The translations under genes and the position numbers were made by a program. A stretch of 64,000 nucleotides of DNA from Desulfatibacillum sp. (GTDB taxonomy: Bacteria; Desulfobacterota; Desulfobacteria; Desulfobacterales; SpSt-501): the NCBI GenBank assembly GCA_020725555.1, contig DYEU01000033.1, positions 1-64,000 on the forward strand, in the 5' to 3' direction. The stretch's first letter is position 1, and each line of letters starts with the position of its first letter. The notes beneath the pieces were generated by a model. That model was not told the DNA's origin. It saw nothing but the letters and a program-made list of their open reading frames with translations, and did no database searches. Of the stretch, positions 35,723-45,103 are shown one piece after another.

Positions 35723-35796
35723 GCGGATGGCGGAAACCGGTTTGCGGAACGCCACGGGGATGCCCCACCGCGGGCTCCGGAGAATAAGCCCCCGGA

Positions 35797-36630
35797 CTAC
35801 TTCGCGTTCGGGGTGAACAGCGGCTTGCCCATCATCGTGAAGTCCTTGATAACCGCTTGGCCCCGAGGCCCGGCGATCCAATCGCTGAATCGGGTCGCCA
35901 GCTCGCTATTGGCTCGGGGGCACTTGGCGGGATTGACGGTAATGACGCTGTATTGGTTCAGAAGGCCCGGATCACCCTGTACCACGATCTTCAAGGGAGG
36001 ATCGCCCTTCAGGATGTTCTCGTATTTGATGAAGGTGCCGCGGTCGGCCAGCGCGTAGCCTTGCTTCTCGGCCGCAACGGCGATGGTCGCCATCATGCCC
36101 TGGCCGGTCTGCACATACCAGGCCTCCTTCTCGGGCACCGGCAGGCCGGAATTCTTCCAGAGGCCCAGCTCCATCATGTGGGTTCCGGATTTGTCACCGC
36201 GGCTGACGAAGGTCGCCTTCTTGGTTTGGATGGCCGCGAGAGCCTCCTTGACGCTTTGGCCCCGGACCCCGGCGGGATCGGCCGCCGGGCCGAGGATGAC
36301 GAAGTCGTTGTACATGAATTCCTTGCGGTTCAGGCCGAAGCCGGCCTCCATGAATTTCTTTTCGGCCGGGGGCGCATGGACCATGACCACGTCCACGTTG
36401 CAGTCCTCACCCAGCTTGAGCGCCTTGCCGGTCCCGGTGGCCGTCCAGCGTAGGTCGATGCCGGTTTCCTTCTTGAATCGCTCGGCGATCACGTCAAGCA
36501 GCCCCGTCTCCTCCGTGCTGGTCGTCGTGGCCATCAGCAGAACCTTTTCCTGGGCGTCGAGCGGCGCCGCCGGCGCGAAAAGGAGAGACAGGAAGCCCGC
36601 GATCGCCATCCGCCACCGATCCGCTTTCAT
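35797..36630 (-). CDS. tupA: Tungstate-binding periplasmic protein
   Basis: A 277-residue substrate-binding protein with a signal peptide (MKADRWRMAIAGFLSLLFAPAAPLDAQ, cleavage near 26). It carries the TupA hallmark ATTTSTEETGLLD just after the signal, which coordinates tungstate, and a second ligand region FVSRGDKSGTHMMEL. The start ATG overlaps the stop of the upstream regulator gene (ATGA). Family assignment and operon context with tupB and tupC agree. Confidence 0.93.
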   Translation of the reverse strand: MKADRWRMAIAGFLSLLFAPAAPLDAQEKVLLMATTTSTEETGLLDVIAERFKKETGIDLRWTATGTGKALKLGEDCNVDVVMVHAPPAEKKFMEAGFGLNRKEFMYNDFVILGPAADPAGVRGQSVKEALAAIQTKKATFVSRGDKSGTHMMELGLWKNSGLPVPEKEAWYVQTGQGMMATIAVAAEKQGYALADRGTFIKYENILKGDPPLKIVVQGDPGLLNQYSVITVNPAKCPRANSELATRFSDWIAGPRGQAVIKDFTMMGKPLFTPNAK

Positions 36631-37613
36631 GAAACCCTCCTTTCACCTGGTGCGATGGCGGAGGACCCGGCGGCTTTCTCCTTCTCCGCCTGAAGCTTCT
36701 CGCCATCGCGAGGAAAAACCATCTTGCCGGTCAGGCTGAGATCGTAGCCTTCGAGGCCGTCAGGCACCGTTTTGAGAAACGAGGGCTCGTGCAGCATTCC
36801 CAGAAAGCGCTGGATGCCCTCGTCGAAAAAGCGCTCCTTCGAGGCCATGAGATCGAAGCGCTCCCAGCGCAGGGGGATGAAGCCCAGGTTCAACAGGGCC
36901 GCGACCGGCCGGATCCCGGGCCCGGCATCGGCCCTCCCGGCGAGAACCTCGAGGCCGACATCGAGGTGGCGCTGGACCTCGCGGGTGTAGCCCTCGATGC
37001 GCCCGCCTTCGATCCCGGCCTTGCCGAGCTCACGGTCGAGCAGCAGCCGCGTCCCGGTGCCGAGCGGGCGGTTGACGATGCGGATCCCCGGCCGGCCGAG
37101 ATCCGCGGCCGAAGCGATTTTCTTGGGGTTTCCCCGGCGCACGATGATTCCCTGCTCGCGCCGGCAGAAGTTGATGACCGCCGGCAGGCGGCCCAGCTCC
37201 TCGGAAGCGAAGGCGAAGTTGTATTCGTTCTCGTCCTCCTGGAGCAGGTGGCTGGCCGCCAGATGGCACAGGCCTCGGCGCAGCGCCCTCAGGCCGCCCA
37301 TGCTGCCGAGATTGCCGTACACGGCGAGGTGCTCGGAGCCCATGGAGTTGAAGTGCGCCATCGCGCGGTCGAGCAGCAGGTCGTTGCTGCCGGCGATGAC
37401 GAGCAGGCCCCGAACGGAGAGCGCAGCCGTATCGGGTTGGGGGTGGTTGATCGTATTGGCCTCCACCCACTGCTCCACGAGGTGCTGCGGGAAGAGCCAC
37501 TTGCCGGTGATCTTGGCCGCCGGAAGGCGTTTTTCGGAAACGAGGGTGTAGACCATTTTCTCGTTGACGTTGAGAAATCGGGCCACTTCCTTGGTCGACA
37601 ACAGCCTGGCCAT
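36627..37613 (-). CDS. HTH regulator fused to a periplasmic-binding-protein-like domain, tup operon
   Basis: A 328-residue one-component regulator. Residues about 3-52 are an excisionase/MerR-like HTH (LLSTKEVARFLNVNEKMVYTLVSEKRLPAAKITGKWLF). The rest is a PBP-like ligand domain (LLVIAGSNDLLLDRAM...; GIRIVNRPLGTGTRLLLDREL; ADAGPGIRPVAALLNLGFIPLRWERFDLM). Such proteins are often found at molybdate/tungstate loci. Translationally coupled to tupA by an ATGA overlap, it presumably senses tungstate or molybdate and controls this operon. The 147-bp AT-rich upstream gap contains a possible TTGATT-17 bp-TAATTG promoter on the minus strand. Confidence 0.82.
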   Translation of the reverse strand: MARLLSTKEVARFLNVNEKMVYTLVSEKRLPAAKITGKWLFPQHLVEQWVEANTINHPQPDTAALSVRGLLVIAGSNDLLLDRAMAHFNSMGSEHLAVYGNLGSMGGLRALRRGLCHLAASHLLQEDENEYNFAFASEELGRLPAVINFCRREQGIIVRRGNPKKIASAADLGRPGIRIVNRPLGTGTRLLLDRELGKAGIEGGRIEGYTREVQRHLDVGLEVLAGRADAGPGIRPVAALLNLGFIPLRWERFDLMASKERFFDEGIQRFLGMLHEPSFLKTVPDGLEGYDLSLTGKMVFPRDGEKLQAEKEKAAGSSAIAPGERRVS

Positions 37614-37760
37614 GCCGCCCTCTGCGTGCGCTGGGGTTCGCTCGATTGCGGGACATGTCAATTACGGCATGACTCGGAAAAAATCAACCCGGATGGATGA
37701 AATTCTTCGAAAAAAACCGAAAATTACTTAAAATGACAGATCATCGACCGGAATGGTACT

Positions 37761-38441
37761 TCAGGACGCCTCGCGCGTCTTGTGCGGATAGGGGCAAAGG
37801 CGGGCGAGAGGACATACGGGACACCTCGGCCGCCGCGCCGTACAGACCTCCCGGCCGAAGAAGACCAGCCGCAGGGAGAAGGCGCTCCAGTCCCGGCGGG
37901 GGACAAGCTCCATGAGGTCCCGCTCGATCCGGGTCGGGTCGCGGTGCTCCGTGAGCCCGAGCCGCCGCGAGATCCGCGCGACGTGCGTGTCCACCACGAC
38001 GCCGGGGACGCCGAAGGCGGCGCCGAGGACGACGTTGGCGGTCTTGCGGCCTACCCCGGGCAGGCGGACCAGCTCCTCGAGCGTCTGCGGCACCTCTCCC
38101 CCGTAACGCTCGAGCAGCGCCCGCGCACAGGCCTTGATGTTCCGGGCCTTGTTCCGGTAAAAGCCCGTGGACCGGACGAGCGCCGCGATGCGCGCAAGCG
38201 GCGCCGCGGCGAATTCCCGCGGCCCGGGCAAGGCGCGAAAGAGCCCCGGCGTGACGCGGTTCACCTGCCGGTCGGTGCACTGCGCCGAGAGGATGGTGGC
38301 GACCAGGAGTTCGAAGGGGTTGCGGTGGAGGAGCTGCGGCCGCACCTCGGGGTAGCGCGCCTGAAGCACGGCGCGGATGCGGGCGGTGCGGCGGCGAAGC
38401 CGGGAACTTGCTTGCGCGCGGTCGGCGGGATCCTGCGGCAT
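37761..38441 (-). CDS. nth: Endonuclease III (base-excision repair DNA glycosylase/AP lyase)
   Basis: A 226-residue enzyme removing oxidised pyrimidines. Visible are the substrate loop LVATILSAQCTDRQVN, helix-hairpin-helix LPGVGRKTANVVLG with the catalytic Lys, the catalytic Asp in VVVDTHVARIS, and the 4Fe-4S cluster motif C-x6-C-x2-C-x5-C at the C terminus (CTARRPRCPVCPLARLC). The N terminus has a 20-residue basic extension. No strong ribosome site precedes ATG 38441, so a slightly later start is possible. Confidence 0.95.
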   Translation of the reverse strand: MPQDPADRAQASSRLRRRTARIRAVLQARYPEVRPQLLHRNPFELLVATILSAQCTDRQVNRVTPGLFRALPGPREFAAAPLARIAALVRSTGFYRNKARNIKACARALLERYGGEVPQTLEELVRLPGVGRKTANVVLGAAFGVPGVVVDTHVARISRRLGLTEHRDPTRIERDLMELVPRRDWSAFSLRLVFFGREVCTARRPRCPVCPLARLCPYPHKTREAS

Positions 38442-38527
38442 CGGGCATCCGGGAACGCGCTCGCGCGGGGGAGTCCCGCGCGGCGCGCCATCGTGAACCG
38501 ATCGATGAACGGCGTCAAGAGGATTTC

Positions 38528-39523
38528 ATGAGCGATTCCGGAAAACCCGTGCGCGCCCTCGGGCTCTGCTCCGGCGGGCTGGACAGCATGTTGGCGGGGC
38601 TCCTGCTCCGCGCCCAGGGGATCGAGGTCGAGTGGGTTTGCTTCGAGACCCCGTTCTTCGGCTCCCGCAAGGCGCGCCGCGCCTCGCGCCAGACGGGCAT
38701 CCCGCTCACGGTGCTGCCCATCACCGCGCGCTACCTCCCCATGCTGCGCAACCCTCCTGCGGGATACGGCAAGCGCATGAACCCCTGCATGGACTGCCAC
38801 AGCCTCATGTTCCGCATCGCGGGCGAGCTGTTGCGCGAGCGCGGCTTCGACTTCCTCTTCAGCGGCGAGGTCCTCGGCCAGCGGCCGATGTCCCAGACCC
38901 TGCCTTCCCTGCGCTACGTGGAAAAGCACTCCGGCATGGCCGGGCTGATCCTGCGGCCGCTCAGCGCGAAGCTTCTGCCGGAGACGATCCCCGAGCAGCG
39001 CGGCTGGGTCGACCGCGAGCGGCTGCTCGCCATCCGCGGCCGCGGCCGCAAGGAGCAGATCGCCCTCGCCCGCACCTTCGGGATCGAGGACTACCCCGCC
39101 CCGGCGGGCGGATGCCTCCTCACGGACAAGGGCTACAGCGCCCGCCTGCGGGACCTCTTCCGGCACGGCGCCGCCTGTACCGAGGCCGAGCTCGAGCTGC
39201 TCAAGTACGGGCGGCACTTCCGGCTGCATCCCGGAGCCAAGCTGATCGTCGGGCGGACCGAAAAGGAAAACGAGGCGATCCTGCGCTTGTGGGACCCCGC
39301 GCGCGAGGTCACCCTCGACGTGCGCGATCACCCCAGCCCGATCGGGCTCCTCCAGGGGACCGCCGACCCCGAGACGGTCCTCCGGGCCGCGGCGATCTGC
39401 CTGGGCTACACCCGCGCCCCGCGCTCGCGCGAGGCCGCGGTCGTCGTGACCTCCCCCTCCGGCAGGCAGGAGATCTACGTCACACCGCTTCCCCCGGAGG
39501 ACTCCCGCGCCTGGCTCCTCTGA
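38528..39523 (+). CDS. PP-loop ATPase, probable tRNA thiolation enzyme (MnmA/ThiI-like)
   Basis: A 331-residue protein with the PP-loop LGLCSGGLDSMLAGLLL near residues 12-28, which binds ATP to adenylate tRNA. A Cys pair in NPCMDCHSLM near 85 and a third Cys in PAPAGGCLLT near 200 resemble the sulfur-relay cysteines of 2-thiouridylases. The C-terminal 100 residues (FRLHPGAKLIVGRTEKENEAI...) look like an RNA-binding add-on. It is shorter than MnmA and seems a separate clade; the modified position is not determinable here. Start ATG 38528; its 3' end overlaps the convergent rlmN by 49 bp. Confidence 0.75.
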   Translation: MSDSGKPVRALGLCSGGLDSMLAGLLLRAQGIEVEWVCFETPFFGSRKARRASRQTGIPLTVLPITARYLPMLRNPPAGYGKRMNPCMDCHSLMFRIAGELLRERGFDFLFSGEVLGQRPMSQTLPSLRYVEKHSGMAGLILRPLSAKLLPETIPEQRGWVDRERLLAIRGRGRKEQIALARTFGIEDYPAPAGGCLLTDKGYSARLRDLFRHGAACTEAELELLKYGRHFRLHPGAKLIVGRTEKENEAILRLWDPAREVTLDVRDHPSPIGLLQGTADPETVLRAAAICLGYTRAPRSREAAVVVTSPSGRQEIYVTPLPPEDSRAWLL

Positions 39524-40578
39524 GCCCCCCCGTCGCGCCCCGGCGGCCTGCGGCCGCGGAGCTGGCCGCAGGCGGCGAGGATGTCCTCGCCCTTGCTGCG
39601 GCGGATGATCGCCGTCAAGCGCGCCGCGAGCAGCACCTCCTGGAAGGCGAGGATCGTCTCCTCGGCGGGGCGCGAAAATCCGCTGCCCGGGTGCGGGTTG
39701 AAGGGGATGAGGTTGACCTTGCAGCGCAGGGGGGCGAGCAGGCGGCAGAGCCGGCGCGCGTCCTCCGGCGCATCGTTCACGCCGCGGATGAGGATGTACT
39801 CGAAGGTCAGGCGGCGGCCGGGCGGGAGGGGATAGCGGCGGCAGGCCGCGAGCAGCTCGGCAAGCGGCCAAGTGCGGTTGACCGGCATCAGGCGGCTTCG
39901 CGTTTCGTCGTCGGCCGCGTTGAGCGAGACCGCGAGGCTCACCCGGCTTTTCCGGCCGAACTCGAGCATCTGCGGCACGAGCCCCGCGGTCGAGACCGTG
40001 ATGCGCTTCGCCGCAAATCCCGCCCCGAGGTCCGCGTCGGTCAGGACGGCCAGGGCCCGCAACAGGTTCTCCAGGTTGGCGAGCGGCTCGCCCATGCCCA
40101 TGAAGACGAGGTTCGTCAGGCGCTCGGGCTCGGGGATCGCCCGGCGGACGGCGAGCACCTGCCCCACGATCTCGGCGGCGCGGAGGTTGCGGCGGAACCC
40201 GCCCCGTCCGGTCAGGCAGAAGCGGCATCCCTGGGCGCAGCCCACCTGGCTCGAGACGCAAAGCGTGAGGTGGCCGCGCTCCGGCAGGAGCACCCCCTCG
40301 ACCGCCTCGCCGTCCTCGAGGCCGAAGAGAAATTTCTCGGTGCCGTCGGCGGAGACGAGCCGCTCCCGGATCGCCGGCGGCGCGATGCGCCAGTGGACGG
40401 CGAGGAGCGCGCGCAGCTCCCGCGACAGGTCGGTCATCGCCTCGAAGTCCGTCACGCGGCGACGGTGGACCCAGCGCAGGATCTGGGCGGCGCGGTAGGG
40501 GGCGATCCCGCGGGCGGCGAGCCAGGCCGCGAGACCCTCCCGCGTCGTCTCCAGGAGGTCGGAAAGCAAGGGTTCCAT
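39475..40578 (-). CDS. rlmN: Dual-specificity rRNA/tRNA adenine-C2 methyltransferase (radical SAM)
   Basis: A 367-residue radical-SAM enzyme methylating A2503 of 23S rRNA and A37 of some tRNAs. The cluster motif CAQGCRFC (CxxxCxxC) follows SSQVG near residue 115, and GMGEPL, SLNAADDETR, the NLIPFNP motif and the C-terminal catalytic Cys in GEDILAACGQL are all present. MEPLLSDLL at 40578 is taken as start because 30 further upstream codons have no family match. The last 49 bp overlap the 3' end of the PP-loop gene in antisense. Confidence 0.95.
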   Translation of the reverse strand: MEPLLSDLLETTREGLAAWLAARGIAPYRAAQILRWVHRRRVTDFEAMTDLSRELRALLAVHWRIAPPAIRERLVSADGTEKFLFGLEDGEAVEGVLLPERGHLTLCVSSQVGCAQGCRFCLTGRGGFRRNLRAAEIVGQVLAVRRAIPEPERLTNLVFMGMGEPLANLENLLRALAVLTDADLGAGFAAKRITVSTAGLVPQMLEFGRKSRVSLAVSLNAADDETRSRLMPVNRTWPLAELLAACRRYPLPPGRRLTFEYILIRGVNDAPEDARRLCRLLAPLRCKVNLIPFNPHPGSGFSRPAEETILAFQEVLLAARLTAIIRRSKGEDILAACGQLRGRRPPGRDGGAQRSQARESSGGSGVT

Positions 40579-40647
40579 GGCCCCTCGGGCCCGCAGCGGG
40601 CGCCGGCGCGTGAGGCCGGCGCAAGCGCACGGCGGGCGGCTTTTTGC

Positions 40648-40676
40648 TTGACTTAGCATTTTTGACATTGTAATTT
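40648..40676 (+). promoter_or_regulatory. Sigma-70-type promoter of the ffh operon
   Basis: TTGACT (40648-40653), 17 bp, TAATTT (40671-40676). A second TTGACA at 40662 is an alternative -35. The stretch is conspicuously AT-rich for this genome. Confidence 0.65.
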
Positions 40677-40703
40677 CAAGATTTTACAGAGATCGTCGAC
40701 GCC

Positions 40704-42026
40704 ATGTTCGAACAACTCAGCGAAAAACTCGAATCGGTTTTCAAGAAGCTGCGCGGCCACGGCCGGCTGACCGAGGCGAACATCGAGCAGGGGCTGCGCG
40801 AGGTGCGGCTCGCCCTGCTCGAGGCCGACGTCCACTACCGCGTGGTCAAGCAGTTCATCGACCGCGTGCGCGACCGCGCGCTCGGCCAGGAGGTGATGGC
40901 GAGCCTCACCCCCGGCCAGCAGGTCGTGAAAATCGTCCACGAGACGCTCTGCGAGCTCATGGGCGCCGAGCGCGCCGCGCTCACCCTCTCCGGCCCCCCG
41001 CCCGCCTGCGTCATGCTCGTGGGGCTGCAGGGCTCCGGCAAGACCACGACCGCGGGCAAGCTCGCCCTGCGGCTGCGCAAGGAGGGGCGCCATCCGCTCC
41101 TCGTCCCCGCCGACGTCTATCGCCCCGCGGCCATCGAGCAGCTGCGCGTCTTGGGCGAGCAGATCGGCATCCCGGTCTTTCCCTCGCAGGCCGAGGCGGA
41201 CCCCGTGGCGATCTGCCTCGAGGCGAAGGCCCAGGCCTTCCCGCGCCGCTGCGACACGCTGCTCCTCGACACCGCGGGCCGGCTCCACATCGACGAGGAG
41301 CTGATGGCCGAGCTCGGCCGCATCCGCGAGGCGCTGCGGCCGTCGGACATCCTCTTCGTCGCCGACGCCATGACCGGCCAGGATGCGGTCAACAGCGCCC
41401 AGGCCTTCAACGACCGGCTGGACCTGAGCGGGGTGATCCTCACCAAGATGGACGGGGACGCCCGCGGCGGGGCCGCGCTTTCCATCCGCGCGATCACCGG
41501 CAAGCCGATCCTCTTCATCGGGGTCGGCGAAAAGCCGACCGCCCTCGAGCCCTTCCACCCGGAGCGCATCGCCTCGAGCATCCTCGGCATGGGGGACGTC
41601 CTGGGCTTCATCGAGAAGGCCCAGGAAGCGGTCGACCAGAAGAAGGCCCTCGAGCTGCAGAAAAAGCTGCGCAAGAACCAGTTCACGCTCGAGGATTTCC
41701 GGGACCAGCTCCGCCAGGTGCGCCGCATGGGGTCGATCGCGGACCTGCTCAAGATGATCCCGGGGATGAGCAAGGTCAAGCATCTCAAGGATCTCGAGGT
41801 GGACGACCGCGAATTCGTGCGCATCGAGGCGATCATCAACTCGATGACGCCCGAGGAGCGGCGCAACCACCGCATCATCAACGGCAGCCGGCGGCGGCGC
41901 ATCGCGGCCGGCAGCGGCACCCGCATCCAGGACGTGAACGGCCTGCTGAAACAATACGACCAGATGCTCAAGATGCTCAAAAAATTTCAATCGGGCGGCC
42001 TTCGTCGCGGCATGCCGCCCTTCTAG
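40704..42026 (+). CDS. ffh: Signal recognition particle GTPase
   Basis: A 440-residue SRP54 homologue that binds signal sequences and SRP RNA and docks with FtsY. N domain about 1-90, G domain with G1 [15 protein letters not shown] near 107, [27 protein letters not shown], then the Met-rich M domain (about 300-440) with the RNA-binding [16 protein letters not shown]. First gene of a translation/rRNA-maturation run (ffh, rpsP, KH protein, rimM, trmD, rplS), the conserved bacterial order. Confidence 0.97.
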   Translation: MFEQLSEKLESVFKKLRGHGRLTEANIEQGLREVRLALLEADVHYRVVKQFIDRVRDRALGQEVMASLTPGQQVVKIVHETLCELMGAERAALTLSGPPPACVMLVGLQGSGKTTTAGKLALRLRKEGRHPLLVPADVYRPAAIEQLRVLGEQIGIPVFPSQAEADPVAICLEAKAQAFPRRCDTLLLDTAGRLHIDEELMAELGRIREALRPSDILFVADAMTGQDAVNSAQAFNDRLDLSGVILTKMDGDARGGAALSIRAITGKPILFIGVGEKPTALEPFHPERIASSILGMGDVLGFIEKAQEAVDQKKALELQKKLRKNQFTLEDFRDQLRQVRRMGSIADLLKMIPGMSKVKHLKDLEVDDREFVRIEAIINSMTPEERRNHRIINGSRRRRIAAGSGTRIQDVNGLLKQYDQMLKMLKKFQSGGLRRGMPPF

Positions 42027-42043
42027 ACCAAGGAGAGTTTCCC

Positions 42044-42298
42044 ATGGCAGTCAAGATCCGACTCGCGCGCCACGGCGCAACCAAACGGCCCTACTACCGC
42101 ATCGTGGTCGCCGACAGCGAAAGCAAGCGCGACGGCCGTTTCCTGGAAAACGTCGGCACCTACGACCCCAAGACGGACCCGGCCCGCGTGACCTTCAAGG
42201 CCGAACGCGTCCGCTACTGGCTCGAACGGGGGGCGACCCCGACCGACACCGTCCGCAGCCTGCTGAAGAAAGAGGGGCTGCTCGCCAAGCCGGCCTGA
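42044..42298 (+). CDS. rpsP: 30S ribosomal protein S16
   Basis: An 84-residue S16. [25 protein letters not shown] and [10 protein letters not shown] are diagnostic; the C terminus [14 protein letters not shown] is typical in length. CAAGGAGAGTTTCCC precedes the ATG, 17 bp after ffh. Confidence 0.97.
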   Translation: MAVKIRLARHGATKRPYYRIVVADSESKRDGRFLENVGTYDPKTDPARVTFKAERVRYWLERGATPTDTVRSLLKKEGLLAKPA

Positions 42299-42386
42299 CC
42301 CGCCCCTTCCCCCGGCGGGGGGGCTCGCAGCAGGCCGGCAATCCGGCGACCGGGCGGACGGGTGCGTCCCCGGGGAGGTCCCGCCC

Positions 42387-42617
42387 ATGAAAGAACTGGC
42401 CCTCCGCCTCGCCCAGGCCCTGGTGGATCGTCCCGAAGCGGTCGAGGTGCGCGAGCTGGAAGGCGGCCGGACCACGGTCCTCGAGCTCCGGGTGGCCCGG
42501 GAGGACCTGGGCAAGGTGATCGGCAAGGAGGGCCGCAACGCCCGCGCCTTGCGGACCCTGCTCGAGGCGGCCGCGGCCAAGCTCAAGAAACGGGTGGTGC
42601 TGGAGATCGTCGAGTAG
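42387..42617 (+). CDS. KH-domain RNA-binding protein (KhpA/YlqC type)
   Basis: A 76-residue single KH domain: VARKDL-like strand [27 protein letters not shown] holds the GxxG RNA-binding loop (GKEG). It lies between rpsP and rimM as in many bacteria, 3 bp before the rimM GTG start. It probably acts in ribosome assembly or sRNA binding. Confidence 0.92.
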   Translation: MKELALRLAQALVDRPEAVEVRELEGGRTTVLELRVAREDLGKVIGKEGRNARALRTLLEAAAAKLKKRVVLEIVE

Positions 42618-42620
42618 CCG

Positions 42621-43133
42621 GTGGGCGAAGCCAACTCCTTGTGCCTGGGCCGCATCGTCGGCGTTCACGGGATCCGCGGCGGGCTGAAGCTCCTCTCCTA
42701 CGCCGAGTCCGAGGAGGTGTTCGCCGCGGGTCGGCGCGTGCGGCTGCGGGATGCGCAAGGCGCCGAGGAGGTTTTCACCCTCCGCGAGGTGAGACCGCGC
42801 AAGGGGGGGCTTCTCCTCCACCTGGAGGAGGTCGCCAACCGCACGGCGGCCGAGCGCCTCGTGGGGCGGGATCTCCTCATGGACCGCGCCGATCTCCCGC
42901 CGCTTCCCGAGGGGGCCCACTACTGGGAGGACCTGATCGGCCTGTCCGTCTTCGAGGCCGACGGCCGGCTCCTCGGCCGCCTGGAGGCCATCCTCCCGAC
43001 CGGGAGCAACGACGTCTACGTCGTCCGGGACGGGCGGTGCGAGATCCTCGTCCCCGCCCTCGCCCGCGTGATCCGGGAAGTGGACCTCGCCGCCGGCCGC
43101 ATGGTGGTCATCCTGCCCGAAGGGCTCGCCTGA
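42621..43133 (+). CDS. rimM: Ribosome maturation factor RimM
   Basis: A 170-residue 16S rRNA processing factor with GTG start. N-terminal RimM domain (LGRIVGVHGIRGGLKLLSYAES) and C-terminal PRC-barrel (YWEDLIGLSVFEADGRLLGRLEAILPTGSNDVYVV). Three bases separate it from the KH gene and nine from trmD, so it is tightly coupled. Confidence 0.95.
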   Translation: MGEANSLCLGRIVGVHGIRGGLKLLSYAESEEVFAAGRRVRLRDAQGAEEVFTLREVRPRKGGLLLHLEEVANRTAAERLVGRDLLMDRADLPPLPEGAHYWEDLIGLSVFEADGRLLGRLEAILPTGSNDVYVVRDGRCEILVPALARVIREVDLAAGRMVVILPEGLA

Positions 43134-43142
43134 GGGGGCCGC

Positions 43143-43931
43143 GTGCGGATCCTGGTCCTTTCCATCTTCCCGCAGCTCTTTCCCTCCTTCTTCGCCCACG
43201 GGATGGTCCGGCTCGCCTGCGAGCGGGGGCTTCTTGCCCCGCAGGTGATCGACCTCCGCGACTTCGCCCCCGACCCGCACCGCACGACCGACGACCGCCC
43301 CTACGGCGGGGGAAGCGGGATGGTGATGAAGCCCGAGCCGCTCGCCGCGGCGCTCGACCACGCGCGCCGCCTCGCCCCGGAGGCCTCGCCGATTCTCCTG
43401 AGCGCGCAAGGGCGGAGGCTCACCCAGGAGGCGGCCCTCGAGCTTTCGCGGCGGCCGGCCCTCGTGCTTGTCTGCGGCCGCTACGAGGGCGTGGACGACC
43501 GGCTCTGCGAGGAGGCGATCCCCGAGGAGATCTCGATCGGCGATTACGTCCTGAGCGGCGGCGAGGTGGCGGCGATGGTCGTGATCGACGCCGTGGCCCG
43601 CCTGCTCCCCGGGGTTCTCGGCAGCCCGGACTCGGCCGCGCGGGACTCCTTCGCCGACGGCCTCCTCGAGCACCCCCATTACACGCGGCCGGCGGTGTTC
43701 GCCGGCCGCGCCGTGCCCGAGGTCCTCACGAGCGGGGACCACCGGCGGATCGCCCGCTGGCGCAAGGAGGCCTCGCTGTGGCGCACGCTCGTCCACCGGC
43801 CCGACCTGCTGCGCGGGCGGCCCCTCGACGCCGAGGAGCGCGAGATCCTCGGCGCCATGCAGGAGACCTTGGCCGGGATTCTCCCGCCGGCGGAGGGCCC
43901 GGCGCGCCCCCCCGGCCGGAGGCGGCGCTGA
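43143..43931 (+). CDS. trmD: tRNA (guanine-37-N1) methyltransferase
   Basis: A 262-residue SPOUT enzyme with GTG start. RILVLSIFPQLFPSFF at the N terminus, FAPDPHRTTDDRPYGGGSGMVMKPEP, the knot region LVCGRYEGVDDRL and IGDYVLSGGEVAAMVVIDAVARLLPG are all present, with the Asp in the SFADGLLEHPHYTRP loop. Confidence 0.96.
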   Translation: MRILVLSIFPQLFPSFFAHGMVRLACERGLLAPQVIDLRDFAPDPHRTTDDRPYGGGSGMVMKPEPLAAALDHARRLAPEASPILLSAQGRRLTQEAALELSRRPALVLVCGRYEGVDDRLCEEAIPEEISIGDYVLSGGEVAAMVVIDAVARLLPGVLGSPDSAARDSFADGLLEHPHYTRPAVFAGRAVPEVLTSGDHRRIARWRKEASLWRTLVHRPDLLRGRPLDAEEREILGAMQETLAGILPPAEGPARPPGRRRR

Positions 43932-43965
43932 GCCGACCGGAGGCGCCGGCAGCCGAAAATTTCAA

Positions 43966-43995
43966 TTGACGGGATGCTCTACGAAGGACTATAAG
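43966..43995 (+). promoter_or_regulatory. Sigma-70-type promoter before rplS
   Basis: TTGACG (43966-43971), 18 bp, TATAAG (43990-43995), 45 bp before the rplS ATG. It gives rplS its own promoter inside the operon. Confidence 0.62.
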
Positions 43996-44039
43996 GAGAG
44001 TTTCCGATCGCAAACTCGACTTTTCCAAGGAGTCCGACG

Positions 44040-44387
44040 ATGAACCCGATCGAGCTTCTCGAGCGCGAGCAGATGCGCATGGACATCCCCGATTTCCTCC
44101 CCGGGGACACCGTGAAGGTCCATGTCAAGATCCGGGAAGGCGAAAAAGAGCGCCTCCAGGCCTTCCAGGGGGTCGTCATCAGCCGCCGCGGCGGGGCCAT
44201 GAACGCGACCTTCACCGTGCGCAAGGTCTCTTACGGCGTCGGCGTCGAGCGGGTTTTCCCCCTGCACTCGCCGGCGATCGACCGCGTGGAGATCGTCAGC
44301 CGCGGCCGCGTGCGGCGGGCCAAACTCTACTACCTGAGAAACCTGAGGGGCAAGGCGGCCCGCATCCGCGAAAAGCGGACGGCCTAA
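44040..44387 (+). CDS. rplS: 50S ribosomal protein L19
   Basis: A 115-residue L19: [32 protein letters not shown] and [30 protein letters not shown] are family hallmarks. CAAGGAGTCCGACG precedes ATG 44040. In the conserved trmD-rplS-rnhB order. Confidence 0.97.
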   Translation: MNPIELLEREQMRMDIPDFLPGDTVKVHVKIREGEKERLQAFQGVVISRRGGAMNATFTVRKVSYGVGVERVFPLHSPAIDRVEIVSRGRVRRAKLYYLRNLRGKAARIREKRTA

Positions 44388-44446
44388 AGGCGAAGGGCGC
44401 CGGGCCCTTCCCCCGCTTTTCCGCGGGCGGCCGACCCCGCCAGCGC

Positions 44447-45103
44447 ATGGCAAACGACCTCCGGGCCTTCGAGGACAAGGCGTACGCGGCCGGGTGCCGC
44501 CGGGTCGCGGGCGTCGACGAGGCCGGCCGGGGACCGCTCGCCGGCCCGGTGGTGGCGGCGGCGGTCATCCTGCCGCGCGGCTTCGCCCACCCCGGGATCG
44601 ACGACTCCAAGCGCCTCTCCCCGGCCCGGCGCGAGGCCCTCTACGGCCGGATCTACGAGGCGGCCGAGGCGATCGGCATCGGGATCGTCGATGCCCGCGA
44701 GATCGACCGCGTGAACATCCTCCGGGCCGCGCTCGGCGCCATGGCCATGGCCGTGGCAAACCTCTTCCCCCCGCCCGACCGGCTGCTCGTCGACGGCCCT
44801 TTCCCGCTGCCGCTGCCGATCCCCCAAGAGCCGATCCCGGGCGGCGACGGCCGCAGCCTCTCGATCGCCGCGGCCTCGATCATCGCCAAAGTGACCCGCG
44901 ACCGCCTGATGGCGCTCTGCGACACCCACTTCCCCGGCTGGGACTTCGCCCGGCACAAGGGCTACCCCACGGCGGAACACCGCGCGGCGATCCGCCTTCG
45001 CGGCTGCTCGCCCATCCACCGCCGCTCCTTCCGCGGCGTGCGCGAGGCGCTCGAGCGAATCGAGGAGGCCGTCCATGGCGGACCCCCGCCAGGGGCTTGC
45101 TAG
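44447..45103 (+). CDS. rnhB: Ribonuclease HII
   Basis: A 218-residue RNase HII cleaving RNA in RNA-DNA hybrids. Catalytic acidic residues: DE in VAGVDEAGRGPLAGPVVAAAV near residues 24-26, Asp in LLVDGPFP, and Asp in FPGWDFARHKGYPT; SIAAASIIAKVTRDRLM is also typical. Its last 29 bp overlap the start of the next gene. Confidence 0.95.
   Translation: MANDLRAFEDKAYAAGCRRVAGVDEAGRGPLAGPVVAAAVILPRGFAHPGIDDSKRLSPARREALYGRIYEAAEAIGIGIVDAREIDRVNILRAALGAMAMAVANLFPPPDRLLVDGPFPLPLPIPQEPIPGGDGRSLSIAAASIIAKVTRDRLMALCDTHFPGWDFARHKGYPTAEHRAAIRLRGCSPIHRRSFRGVREALERIEEAVHGGPPPGAC

Noticed and set aside
37656-37674. TGTC-N11-GACT sequence upstream of the tup operon resembling the sigma-54 dyad
   Set aside because: One half site is imperfect and there is no -24/-12 element near it, so it is probably coincidental.
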